Position numbers and translations under genes: made by a program. 19,900 bases of DNA, taken from NCBI GenBank assembly GCA_934230965.1, contig CAKQFW010000012.1:1-19900 (forward strand). The letters are read 5' to 3'. Below, piece by piece: positions 6,845-13,836 of the stretch. Source of the stretch: an uncultured Prevotella sp. (GTDB lineage Bacteria; Bacteroidota; Bacteroidia; Bacteroidales; Bacteroidaceae). The notes below the pieces were generated by a model. It ran no database searches. It worked only from the letters and a program-made list of their open reading frames with translations, and was not told the origin of the DNA. The first letter of the stretch is position 1, and every line of letters begins with the position of its first letter.

Positions 6845-7159
6845 ATGGAGTTAACCATTTGCCCCTCAAAATTATTGTATAAAATTCCTTGTCCAGGTTG
6901 TGGTGTTACAAGAGCGACATTATTATTTATTGAAGGCCATATCAAACAGGCACTCTTGTTAAACCCCAATTGTTTATTTGCTGTAATATTCATCTACCTT
7001 TACCCAATTATTGCACTATATAGCCTATTATACAAGCAATCATATATTGCCCACTTGTATAATATCACCAACAATGCACTAAAAAACAAAATAATTTTGT
7101 TTATAGTAATCTTTTTTGAAACAGCTATATGGCTTCATAATATCATCATAGATACTTGA
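6845..7159 (+). CDS. DUF2752 family membrane protein (start uncertain)
   Basis: The 104-residue frame from ATG 6845 opens with LTICPSKLLYKIPCPGCGVTRA, the DUF2752 hallmark CPGCGxTRA, followed by two hydrophobic segments (LFAVIFIYLYPIIALYSLLY and IILFIVIFFETAIWL). Family members normally carry one more membrane helix before the Cys motif. That helix is encoded here too: the frame is open from 6740, and bases from about 6773 give ISIISAIAYIAVCIWLYS. However, no ATG, GTG or TTG lies in this upstream part. Either a rare start (ATA/ATT near 6776-6784, coupled to the TM2 stop at 6769-6771) is used, or a shortened protein starts at 6845, where GGAGG at 6835-6839 is well placed. Function of the family is unknown. 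Confidence 0.82.
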   Translation: MELTICPSKLLYKIPCPGCGVTRATLLFIEGHIKQALLLNPNCLFAVIFIYLYPIIALYSLLYKQSYIAHLYNITNNALKNKIILFIVIFFETAIWLHNIIIDT

Positions 7160-7180
7160 GCTTATATTAGCATAGGCATG

Positions 7181-7264
7181 GCTTTCAGACCGTAAAAGGA
7201 TGGGTATTGCAACATGGGGGCAATATTGCATATTTATGCAAAAATGGGGGCGAACAAATCGTTG
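7181..7264. repeat. 84-bp perfect direct repeat, right copy
   Basis: Identical to 6125-7181-style left copy at 6125-6208, offset 1056 bp. Bases 7234-7264 are the final codons and stop of the ATPase gene and the rest is its immediate 3' flank. The repeat bounds the 972-bp TM2/DUF2752 segment (6209-7180). The palindrome TTGCATATTTATGCAA within it may serve as a weak 3' structure for the two converging transcripts. Confidence 0.95.
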
Positions 7265-8694
7265 AGCACGATCCGCTTTTGCACCATGTCGCTATACTTG
7301 TTTTCTTTAATGCCAAATGTTGTTATCATGGTAAGGATAACCGACTTGTTTGTCTTTGTTTCGGCCATAAAAGTGTTTACCTTACGACGCAAGCGTTGCT
7401 CATAATCGTTGTCGATGGCGTATTCGTCATTACAAAATTTTATTTCGCATAGGTTCACCGTTTCATCTTTTCGGTCTATCAGCAAGTCGATTTGTGCCCC
7501 GTTACCACTCATCTCAGCACTGCGCCATGAGCACACAAGGGTTTGCACACCAGATATTCCGAGCGCCTGTTTTATCGTTTCAACATGGCTCAGGCACAGC
7601 ATTTCAAACGACAGACCTGCCCATGTGTTGTGCATTGCGCTGTTGAGCGATGTTGACCAGAAATGTGGGTCGCGATAACGATTGTTACGAACAAACTTAA
7701 AATAGAATAATGTATAGAAGTCAATGAGTTGGAACAGCGTATCCCGACTTTGGCGCTGCGTGGCAGTAGCCTTGCCATTGGTGAAAGGTTCGTATGCACG
7801 TATGAAGCCACATTGCTGCAACTCTTCAAGAACAGTAGAGAAGAGGCCATTGTCAGTAACGTCGGTGGCACTAACAAGCTCTTGGCGTGTCATGCCTATG
7901 CCCTTCGTGGCAAGGGTTGTTACCACGGCTACGTGGGTGGCCGACTTACGGAACAAGGCGCGATAAAGATCGTCAAATTCGTTGGCAAGCTCTGCATTGT
8001 CAGCAAAAAACAGCTGGTCGATGTTCTGCGCCAGACTAAGCGAGCGGTCGAGCATCGACATATAATAAGGTATGCCACCCATCACCATATAACATTCGGC
8101 TATCTGTTTGCGGCTGTAACCAAAGTTGTAAGCAGCAAAATAAGCCTCACATTCGTGCAGCGTAAAGGGGTTAACCTGAATGTGGTGGGTGAGTCGGTTG
8201 TGCAGTCCTCCGCGATTATGAATGAGGTTGTTAATCATCCACGATGTTGCCGAACCGCAAACAATAAGTTTAATGTCGTTACGCAACACGGCCCAACTGT
8301 TCCAGAAATTTTCAAGAGCAGCAATAAAACCCGACCGTGGCGTGTCCATCCACGGCAGCTCATCAATAAAGACATACTTATTGCCCTCAGGCAGCGTTTC
8401 GAGATACGTGGCCAGGGCATGAAAGGCCAGCAGCCAGTTGCGATGAAGACAAATGGTGGGCGCTTTCGAATATTTTTGCAACGCAATGCTGAAGTTTAGC
8501 AACTGGTCGGTTTTCGAAGCCCCATGAACACCTGTCATGAAGAACGCAAACTGGTCGTCTACGCTCCTACGTATAAGGAAGGTCTTACCTACACGTCGGC
8601 GACCATACACAGCAATAAACTCTGAACGCCCTGAATTATAGTATTTGTTCAAAGCTTCTATCTCCTGTTCTCTACCTATCAGTTTTTGTTTCAT
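7234..8694 (-). CDS. AAA ATPase of the ATPase_2/DUF234 type with nuclease-like C-terminus
   Basis: The protein has about 486 residues from ATG 8692-8694 (MKQKLIGREQEIEAL). An in-frame ATG at 8743-8745 is rejected because the promoter (8723-8754) lies between the two. The N-terminal ATPase has Walker A GRRRVGKT (about residues 32-39) and Walker B KYVFIDELPWM. A helical region follows, then a DUF234-like C-terminus with GAQIDLLIDRKDETVNLCEIKF-like residues: a D...ExK arrangement as in PD-(D/E)XK nucleases (Asp of QIDLL, Glu and Lys of CEIKF). Such ATP-binding proteins occur in many copies in Bacteroidetes and archaea, with no agreed function. The 3' end carries the right 84-bp repeat and appears to have been rebuilt when the neighbouring cassette arrived. 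It diverges from the dGTPase gene. Confidence 0.85.
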   Translation of the reverse strand: MKQKLIGREQEIEALNKYYNSGRSEFIAVYGRRRVGKTFLIRRSVDDQFAFFMTGVHGASKTDQLLNFSIALQKYSKAPTICLHRNWLLAFHALATYLETLPEGNKYVFIDELPWMDTPRSGFIAALENFWNSWAVLRNDIKLIVCGSATSWMINNLIHNRGGLHNRLTHHIQVNPFTLHECEAYFAAYNFGYSRKQIAECYMVMGGIPYYMSMLDRSLSLAQNIDQLFFADNAELANEFDDLYRALFRKSATHVAVVTTLATKGIGMTRQELVSATDVTDNGLFSTVLEELQQCGFIRAYEPFTNGKATATQRQSRDTLFQLIDFYTLFYFKFVRNNRYRDPHFWSTSLNSAMHNTWAGLSFEMLCLSHVETIKQALGISGVQTLVCSWRSAEMSGNGAQIDLLIDRKDETVNLCEIKFCNDEYAIDNDYEQRLRRKVNTFMAETKTNKSVILTMITTFGIKENKYSDMVQKRIVLNDLFAPIFA

Positions 8695-8722
8695 AGTTGA
8701 GCAGATTTCATGATAACCTGCG

Positions 8723-8754
8723 CAAATATACCTAAAAACACCCATTTGCGCAAA
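8723..8754 (-). promoter_or_regulatory. Promoter of the ATPase gene with overlapping palindrome
   Basis: The minus strand shows TTTG (8751-8754), 20 bp, then TATATTTG (8723-8730): a complete Bacteroidetes -33/-7 promoter. The perfect 12-bp palindrome ATTTGCGCAAAT (8744-8755) covers the -33 element and could be an operator. The leader to ATG 8694 is about 20 nt. Confidence 0.75.
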
Positions 8755-8763
8755 TTATAAACG

Positions 8764-8867
8764 GAAAACTTGCGCTAACCTATGCTTTTTGATACGTTAG
8801 CGCAGATTATAAAAAGAAAACTTGCGCTAACCTATCTTTTTTGATACGTTAGCGCAAGTTATTGCAT
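8764..8867. repeat. Two tandem 52-bp units, each with a GCGCTAAC/GTTAGCGC inverted repeat
   Basis: Units 8764-8815 and 8816-8867 differ at only a few bases. Each has arms TTGCGCTAAC and GTTAGCGCA around a 16-nt centre (8770-8779 with 8796-8804; 8821-8831 with 8848-8858). They sit between the divergent ATPase and dGTPase promoters, so they may bind a regulator of one or both. No regulator gene is adjacent. Confidence 0.75.
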
Positions 8868-8952
8868 TATCATAAGGAGGGGGAAATGATAACAGATGTC
8901 ATTTTACTGCACAGCATTTTAGTAAATTATACCTCATGTCTCAATTTTTTAT

Positions 8953-8960
8953 TATCTTTG
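8953..8960 (+). promoter_or_regulatory. -7 promoter box for dgt, implying a leaderless or near-leaderless mRNA
   Basis: TATCTTTG fits TAnnTTTG and ends 5 bases before ATG 8966. Initiation at the usual distance would fall at or next to the start codon. This supports the 8966 start over the upstream in-frame ATG at 8936, which lies ahead of the box. Confidence 0.55.
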
Positions 8961-8965
8961 CCCCT

Positions 8966-10303
8966 ATGAAATGGAACAAGCTTATCTCAAACAAGCGCTT
9001 CGGACAAGAAGAGCGACACTCGTTGCGGCACGACGACCGCTCAGAGTTTAAACGCGACTACGACCGCCTGATTTTCTCGGCACCCTTCCGCCGACTGCAA
9101 AACAAGACGCAGGTGTTTCCGCTGCCAGGCAGCATCTTCGTGCATAACCGCCTCACCCACTCGCTTGAGGTGGCCAGCGTGGGCATGTCGTTGGGCAATG
9201 ATGTGGCGCGAGAGCTGAAACAGCGACGCCCCGAACTGGTGGGCACACTGTTTGAAGAGATAGGCACCATTGTGAGCGCTGCCTGTCTGGCACACGACAT
9301 GGGCAACCCACCCTTCGGACATAGCGGCGAGAAAGCCATACAAACATTCTTCAGCGAAGGACCAGGCCTGGCGCTACGCGATAAGCTATCGCCCGCCTTC
9401 TGGAACGACCTTATACACTTTGAGGGTAACGCCAACGCCTTCCGCCTACTGACGCACCGCTTTCATGGCCGACGCGAAGGTGGCTTCGTGATGACCTACG
9501 CCACGCTGGCCAGCATCGTGAAGTATCCGTTTGAGAGCCACTGGGCTGGCTCACATGGCAAGTTTGGCTTCTTCTGCTTCGAGCGCGACGCCTTTCGCCG
9601 CATTGCCGACGAACTGGGGCTACGGCGCCTCTCGGCCGATGGCGAGCCGCTGCGCTACGCCCGCCACCCACTGGTATATCTGGTGGAGGCTGCCGACGAC
9701 ATCTGCTACGAGATTATGGATATTGAAGACTCGCACAAGCTGAAAATATTGTCGTATGAAGAAACGGCCAACCTGCTCCTTGGCTTCTTCGACACAGAGA
9801 TGCAAGAAAAGATACGCCAACGTGCGAAGGAAGAAGGGGTGAGCGACGAGAATGAAGAGGTGGTGTATATGCGCGCCTGTGTGATAGGATGCCTTGAAAA
9901 GGCTTGCGTAAAAGCCTTCATCGACCACGAAGAGGATATACTGAACGGCACCTTTAAAGGTAGCCTCATCGACCACGTAGAGCCCTTGGTGCGCGATGCC
10001 TACCGACGCTGCCAAGCGCTGAGCGTGAAGAAGATATATAACAGTAAGCCTGTGCTCGACGTAGAGCTGAGCGGTTACAAAATTATGGAGACGCTGATGC
10101 AAACGCTGACCGACGCTGCCTGCAGGCCCGACACGTTCCATTCTAAGCAGCTCATCCGACGCTTCAGCAGTCAGTATGACATTGGCAGCACCGACCTCGA
10201 AACGCGCATCATGGCTGTGATAGACTTTGTGAGCGGCATGACCGACATCTTCGCCCTCGACTTCTACCAAAAGATTAACGGAATATCATTGCCGATTGTG
10301 TAG
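8966..10303 (+). CDS. dgt: Deoxyguanosinetriphosphate triphosphohydrolase (dGTPase)
   Basis: The protein is 445 residues from ATG 8966 (MKWNKLISNKRFG), the usual length for the Bacteroidetes enzyme. It is an HD-domain phosphohydrolase: NRLTHSLEVA (His about 65), then the metal-binding HD in AHDMGNPPFGHSGE (about 110-111), and later VEAADDICYEIMDIED, the dGTPase active-site acidic segment. FRRLQNKTQVFPLP in the N-terminus is also characteristic. The enzyme removes the whole triphosphate from dGTP (some relatives act on other dNTPs), helping set dNTP pools; dGTPases can also restrict phages in some hosts. It is transcribed alone, divergent from the ATPase gene. The alternative start at 8936 would add MSQFFIIFAP, which is not family-like and is encoded across the promoter. 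Confidence 0.95.
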   Translation: MKWNKLISNKRFGQEERHSLRHDDRSEFKRDYDRLIFSAPFRRLQNKTQVFPLPGSIFVHNRLTHSLEVASVGMSLGNDVARELKQRRPELVGTLFEEIGTIVSAACLAHDMGNPPFGHSGEKAIQTFFSEGPGLALRDKLSPAFWNDLIHFEGNANAFRLLTHRFHGRREGGFVMTYATLASIVKYPFESHWAGSHGKFGFFCFERDAFRRIADELGLRRLSADGEPLRYARHPLVYLVEAADDICYEIMDIEDSHKLKILSYEETANLLLGFFDTEMQEKIRQRAKEEGVSDENEEVVYMRACVIGCLEKACVKAFIDHEEDILNGTFKGSLIDHVEPLVRDAYRRCQALSVKKIYNSKPVLDVELSGYKIMETLMQTLTDAACRPDTFHSKQLIRRFSSQYDIGSTDLETRIMAVIDFVSGMTDIFALDFYQKINGISLPIV

Positions 10304-10417
10304 GAGAGTTTAAGTGAAAAGTGAAAAGTGAAAAGTGAAAAATCCTATAGCATTGCTTACGAGAGTTTAAGGGAAAAGTGAAGAGTGAAAAGTGAAAAAT
10401 CCTATAGCATTGCTTCA
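10304..10417. repeat. 57-bp tandem duplication directly after the dgt stop
   Basis: Units 10304-10360 and 10361-10417 both run from GAGAGTTTAAG through GTGAAAA heptads to AATCCTATAGCATTGCTT, with about four differences. Inside each unit the heptamer GTGAAAA repeats several times. The first base follows the dgt TAG immediately. Confidence 0.9.
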
Positions 10418-10438
10418 CTCACTATAATTATAAGCAAT

Positions 10439-10640
10439 CTCGCGCTTAGCGCTCGTGGTGTTTTAAACATTAATTCCCATTAATTGAACATTAATTATCA
10501 TTAATACGCGCTTCGCGCCCGATTACTTAAATATTTATCATCATTAATACGCACCTCGCGCTTTATTGAAAAATATTAATGTTTAATTAATGTTCAATTA
10601 ATGGGAATTAATGTTTAAAACTCCGAGCGCGAAGCGCGAG
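10439..10640. repeat. Large interrupted inverted repeat (arms about 58 bp, 86-bp centre)
   Basis: Arms 10460-10497 and 10584-10621 are perfect reverse complements over 38 bp. The match continues outward to 10439 and 10640 (CTCGCGCTTAGCGCTCG against CGAGCGCGAAGCGCGAG, one mismatch, then a small indel). The centre holds two related direct repeats beginning ATTAATACGC (near 10501 and 10542) with GCGC-rich palindromes. It lies between the convergent dgt and GH2 genes, where it could act as a two-way transcriptional barrier or be a dispersed non-autonomous element. Confidence 0.9.
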
Positions 10641-10680
10641 TTATGTAAGCCGATGCCTTAAGGGGCTATTGGCTTTTCAT

Positions 10681-10731
10681 TCGCTACTGTTTAAATCACT
10701 ACTGTTTATTCGCTACTGTTTATTCGCTACT
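10681..10731. repeat. 14-15-bp tandem repeat running into the GH2 stop codon
   Basis: The unit TCGCTACTGTTTAT occurs from 10681, 10696 (as TCACTACTG), 10710 and, partly, 10724. The last copy overlaps the TAG stop of the GH2 gene (10727-10729), so stop-proximal bases were either the source of the repeat or were remodelled by it. Confidence 0.8.
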
Positions 10732-12553
10732 CCTCAATCTCTGAGGGTATCATCTCAAATATTTCTTTGAGGCGCTGAGTATCGAACTTGGGCGAGCGGT
10801 CGTAATTGTAAATGCCGTTTTGCTCTTGTTCTACATCGGTAATCTGCGTGTAGCAGAAGCCTGTGATATGTTTGATGGCCTTTATCGACTCCATCTCCTT
10901 GCGCAAGATGTTGTAGAACTCTTCAGCATCTTTTATCATACCACCATAGCCCCACGTGTCGTTGCCATGACGTTTCTCGGGCACCACGTAGCCCAAGCCA
11001 CCCCATTCGTCCAGCATATAGGGCTGTCCCTCATATTTTGCCAGCCATTGCCACTTGTCGCCACGCATATTGCGATACGGCTCCTTGCCAGGCTCGAGGG
11101 CAAAGTCGCGACTAAACTCTTCGGGTGTGCGGCAGTAGTTATGCACACTCCAGATGTCGGTCTTGATGTGCGAGTCGCCACTGGCATCGTTCACGGGTCG
11201 CGTGCCATCAATCATCTTCGTCATGTCATACAGGTTCTGCACAAAGCGGGTATATACGCCCGAGTTGGTGGCAGCCCATGTTTCGTTCAGCGGAGTCCAG
11301 GTAACCAGCGAAGGGTGGTTGCGGTCGCGCTCTACCAGTTCGGCCCACTCAGAGATAAAGTTGCGGCAAGCCTCTTCGTTGTTAACATCGAGGCCCCAGC
11401 TGGCACTCTCGCCCCACGTGAGGTAGCCCAACTTATCGGCCCAATAGTAGTAACGCTCTTCAAAACTCTTTTGGTGCAGACGAGCGCCATTGAAGCCTAC
11501 AGCCTTCGACATCTCAATATCTTTCTTCAGTGCAGCGTCGGTGGGCGCTGTCCAGATGCCATCGGGATAATAACCTTGGTCAAGCACCAAGCGCTGATAG
11601 TAAGGCTTATTGTTAAGGTAGAAGTAGCCATTGGCCAAGTGCACCTTGCGCATACCAGCATACGACAGCACCTCGTCGATAATCTTGCCGTTCTTCATCA
11701 CCTGATACTTCACGCCATAGAGGAAGGGGTGCTCGGGGCTCCACAGCTTCATACCCTTAACAGGCAGCACTACCACCGAGTTGTCGCCACACACCACACT
11801 CTTTTTAGCCACCACCTTGTTGCCATCATACAGGCTCACAACAAGCTTGTTAGCAGCATTCTCGCCATAGAACTGCGGACGTATCACAAGCTGTTGCTGG
11901 TCGATGTCGGGCGTAGCAAACACGCTCTTCAAGCCTTCTTTATCTACGGCCTCCATCCATACCGTTTGCCAGATGCCCGTAACACGGGTGTACATACATC
12001 CGTACGAGCCCAGCTGTGGGCTTTGCTTGCCACCAGGCTGCAGGCCGCTGCGCAGGTCGTCGTTTACCTGTACCACGAGGTTGTGTGTTTGTCCTGCTTT
12101 TACATAGCGGGTAATGTCGCAAGTAAACGACGAGCCCGTGCCGTTATGCAGACGCACCAGTTGGCCATCAACATAGATATGTGCCTCATAGTCTACCGCG
12201 CCAAAGTGCAGTAGCACCTTCTTTCCTTGCCATGCAGCAGGAATATCGAGTGTGCGCTGATACCAAATGCTGTTGATAAAGTCGGTGTGATGAACGCCCG
12301 AGAGCGAACTCTCAGGACAGAAGGGCACGGTAATTTTTCCGTCAAAGCCCTTGGCGTTGTTCCAACCTTTCTGTTCACCTGTCTGTCCGAAGTCGAAGCT
12401 GTAAGACCATGTGCCGTTGAGGTTCACCCATTGTTCACGTTCAAACTGCGGGCGCGGATACTCCGGACGCGGAGTCTGCGCATTGGCCTTACCAGCGCCC
12501 GAAAGCATCATGGCGGCAAAGGCAAGGGCCGAAGCAAATGTTTTAATTGTCAT
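10727..12553 (-). CDS. Secreted glycoside hydrolase family 2 protein
   Basis: The protein is 608 residues with a signal peptide (about 1-25, cleavage at KANA|Q). An N-terminal GH2 sugar-binding jelly roll contains WVNLNGTWSY, VPFCPESSLSG and WYQRTLDIP. An immunoglobulin-like domain (about 215-310) follows, then a TIM barrel. Catalytic candidates are Glu ~424 in TPLNETW (acid/base, preceded by Asn as in clan GH-A) and Glu ~516 in YMLDEWGG (nucleophile). GH2 includes beta-galactosidases, beta-glucuronidases and beta-mannosidases; the substrate cannot be fixed from sequence alone. The product should act in the periplasm or outside the cell. No SusC/SusD pair or other carbohydrate gene is beside it, so it is not in an obvious utilisation locus. 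It has its own full promoter. Confidence 0.9.
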   Translation of the reverse strand: MTIKTFASALAFAAMMLSGAGKANAQTPRPEYPRPQFEREQWVNLNGTWSYSFDFGQTGEQKGWNNAKGFDGKITVPFCPESSLSGVHHTDFINSIWYQRTLDIPAAWQGKKVLLHFGAVDYEAHIYVDGQLVRLHNGTGSSFTCDITRYVKAGQTHNLVVQVNDDLRSGLQPGGKQSPQLGSYGCMYTRVTGIWQTVWMEAVDKEGLKSVFATPDIDQQQLVIRPQFYGENAANKLVVSLYDGNKVVAKKSVVCGDNSVVVLPVKGMKLWSPEHPFLYGVKYQVMKNGKIIDEVLSYAGMRKVHLANGYFYLNNKPYYQRLVLDQGYYPDGIWTAPTDAALKKDIEMSKAVGFNGARLHQKSFEERYYYWADKLGYLTWGESASWGLDVNNEEACRNFISEWAELVERDRNHPSLVTWTPLNETWAATNSGVYTRFVQNLYDMTKMIDGTRPVNDASGDSHIKTDIWSVHNYCRTPEEFSRDFALEPGKEPYRNMRGDKWQWLAKYEGQPYMLDEWGGLGYVVPEKRHGNDTWGYGGMIKDAEEFYNILRKEMESIKAIKHITGFCYTQITDVEQEQNGIYNYDRSPKFDTQRLKEIFEMIPSEIEE

Positions 12554-12586
12554 AACTTTGTGTGTAATTTAGGTTTCTACTGTTCG

Positions 12587-12617
12587 CAAAGTTATGTAAA
12601 AAAGCAAGAACCACAAA
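12587..12617 (-). promoter_or_regulatory. Full -33/-7 promoter of the GH2 gene
   Basis: The minus strand reads TTTG (12614-12617), 19 bp, TAACTTTG (12587-12594), matching both Bacteroidetes elements at normal spacing. The leader to ATG 12553 is about 27 nt. Confidence 0.75.
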
Positions 12618-12630
12618 GCCCTCAAAAGCA

Positions 12631-12667
12631 AAAATAAAAAAAGGCCGTTACATTGGTTTGTAACGAC
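12631..12667 (-). terminator. Rho-independent terminator of the glsA-glsB operon
   Basis: On the minus strand GGTCGTTACA and TGTAACGGCC pair (10 bp with one G:U) across a 6-nt loop and are followed by TTTTTTTATTTT. It lies about 120 nt after the glsB stop and just upstream of the GH2 promoter, so it insulates the two units. Confidence 0.85.
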
Positions 12668-12789
12668 CATTTTATGAACCGATTGTTATATTTTTCTTTT
12701 CGTGTTGCGTGTCGAAGGCACGCTGTTAGTTGACAAATTAACAAGTGACGAGGAGGCATGAAGCATCCTTAATACTTAATTCTTAATAC

Positions 12790-13782
12790 TTAATCCTTCT
12801 CCTTATATATTACGTTATTGGCGCCACTGGTAATTTTCAGGGCCTCGGGATGTTCGTTGATAAACGAGTCGATATGGCGCACGCGTTTCTCTTCAAGAAT
12901 CTCGTCAACGGCAATCAGGATGCCCGTTTCCTCAACATCGCCAAAGCCATAGTTGATGGCGGTGCCGAAGAGCTTCATGGTGGGCGACAGGCTCATATAG
13001 GCATTAACCAGAGGTGGTATGTTGTAGCCCAACTTACGTATCTCGCGGTTCAAGATGCGGTAGTCGGACTTGAAGTCGTCTTCGCAGAACAGCTGCTCCA
13101 GCTCGGCCTCAGGAGTTTCAATCTTCAGAGGCTTCATGGGGATGATGAGGTTCTCTTTATCATCGAAATGTTTCTTCAGGAAGTAAAGAATCATATCTCT
13201 GCCACGACGTATGTACGAGGGATACATGGTCATCTTGCCGAAGAAGTATTTTACGTTGGGCTTAATAACGGTGAGGGCACCCAGGCCATCCCACAGGTTA
13301 TCGAGGGCAAACAAGCTCTTGGCACCCATGCGCGAGCTCTGATAAGGCAGCGATACAAACGAGCGTCCCAGCTCAATGGTGTAGGGCATATAGTCGGTGA
13401 GAAACTTCTCAGAGAAATGGAACATGTGGCTGGTGGCCAACTTAGGTTGTCCGTTGTCATCCATCTCCCAGTCGGTGCCCAAGAGGTATCGGTAGCCACC
13501 TATTATCTCTTCTGCCTCGGGGTTCCACACGATGAGCTGCTTATAGCAGTTGTCGCACGTGTCAAACTCGTCAATGTCCATCGACTTGCCCGTGCCACCT
13601 CCCGCCTCGCGGAAGGCAATCTCGCGCAAACGGCCTATCTCCTTCATCACATTAGGAGCGTTATGTGCCGTGATGACATAAATCTCGTTATGACTCTTGT
13701 TGGTCATTCTGAGCTGGCGTTCAGGTGTCAGCTCTTGCTTCAGCAGTTCCTTGTCGATGGGTTGGATAATTGCTTCTTCCAT
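12790..13782 (-). CDS. glsB: GNAT-type N-acyltransferase, GlsB-like (glycine lipid synthesis)
   Basis: The 330-residue protein resembles the OlsB/hemolysin-like acyltransferases (Acetyltransf_5). The centre contains IGRLREIAFREAGGGTGKSMDIDEFD, split by IGGYRYLLG and followed by YTIELGRSFVSLPYQ, the usual substrate/acyl-donor region. The gene lies 54 nt downstream of a PlsC-like acyltransferase gene on the same strand. In Bacteroides thetaiotaomicron such a pair (GlsB/GlsA) makes glycine lipids: GlsB N-acylates glycine with a 3-hydroxy fatty acid and GlsA adds the second acyl group. I infer the same job here from homology and pairing. A rho-independent terminator follows at 12631-12667. The alternative is an uncharacterised amino-acid N-acyltransferase with a different head group. 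Confidence 0.8.
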   Translation of the reverse strand: MEEAIIQPIDKELLKQELTPERQLRMTNKSHNEIYVITAHNAPNVMKEIGRLREIAFREAGGGTGKSMDIDEFDTCDNCYKQLIVWNPEAEEIIGGYRYLLGTDWEMDDNGQPKLATSHMFHFSEKFLTDYMPYTIELGRSFVSLPYQSSRMGAKSLFALDNLWDGLGALTVIKPNVKYFFGKMTMYPSYIRRGRDMILYFLKKHFDDKENLIIPMKPLKIETPEAELEQLFCEDDFKSDYRILNREIRKLGYNIPPLVNAYMSLSPTMKLFGTAINYGFGDVEETGILIAVDEILEEKRVRHIDSFINEHPEALKITSGANNVIYKEKD

Positions 13783-13836
13783 TTTATTATAACGATAGTA
13801 TTTTCTTTATACAGTAGATGAAGAAATGGGGGTTAA

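Noticed and set aside
6209..7180. Classical insertion sequence
   Set aside because: No transposase, no terminal inverted repeats, and the flanking duplication (84 bp) is far too long for a normal target duplication.
8695..8745. Longer N-terminus of the ATPase
   Set aside because: These codons overlap the ATPase promoter (TTTG-N20-TATATTTG), so they are not transcribed from it; the family start MKQKLIGREQE fits ATG 8694.
8936..8965. Upstream start of dgt adding ten residues
   Set aside because: The added codons lie across the -7 box TATCTTTG and do not resemble the family N-terminus.
10820..12214. Long plus-strand open frame opposite the GH2 gene
   Set aside because: Shadow of the GH2 coding sequence; no recognisable domain and no promoter.
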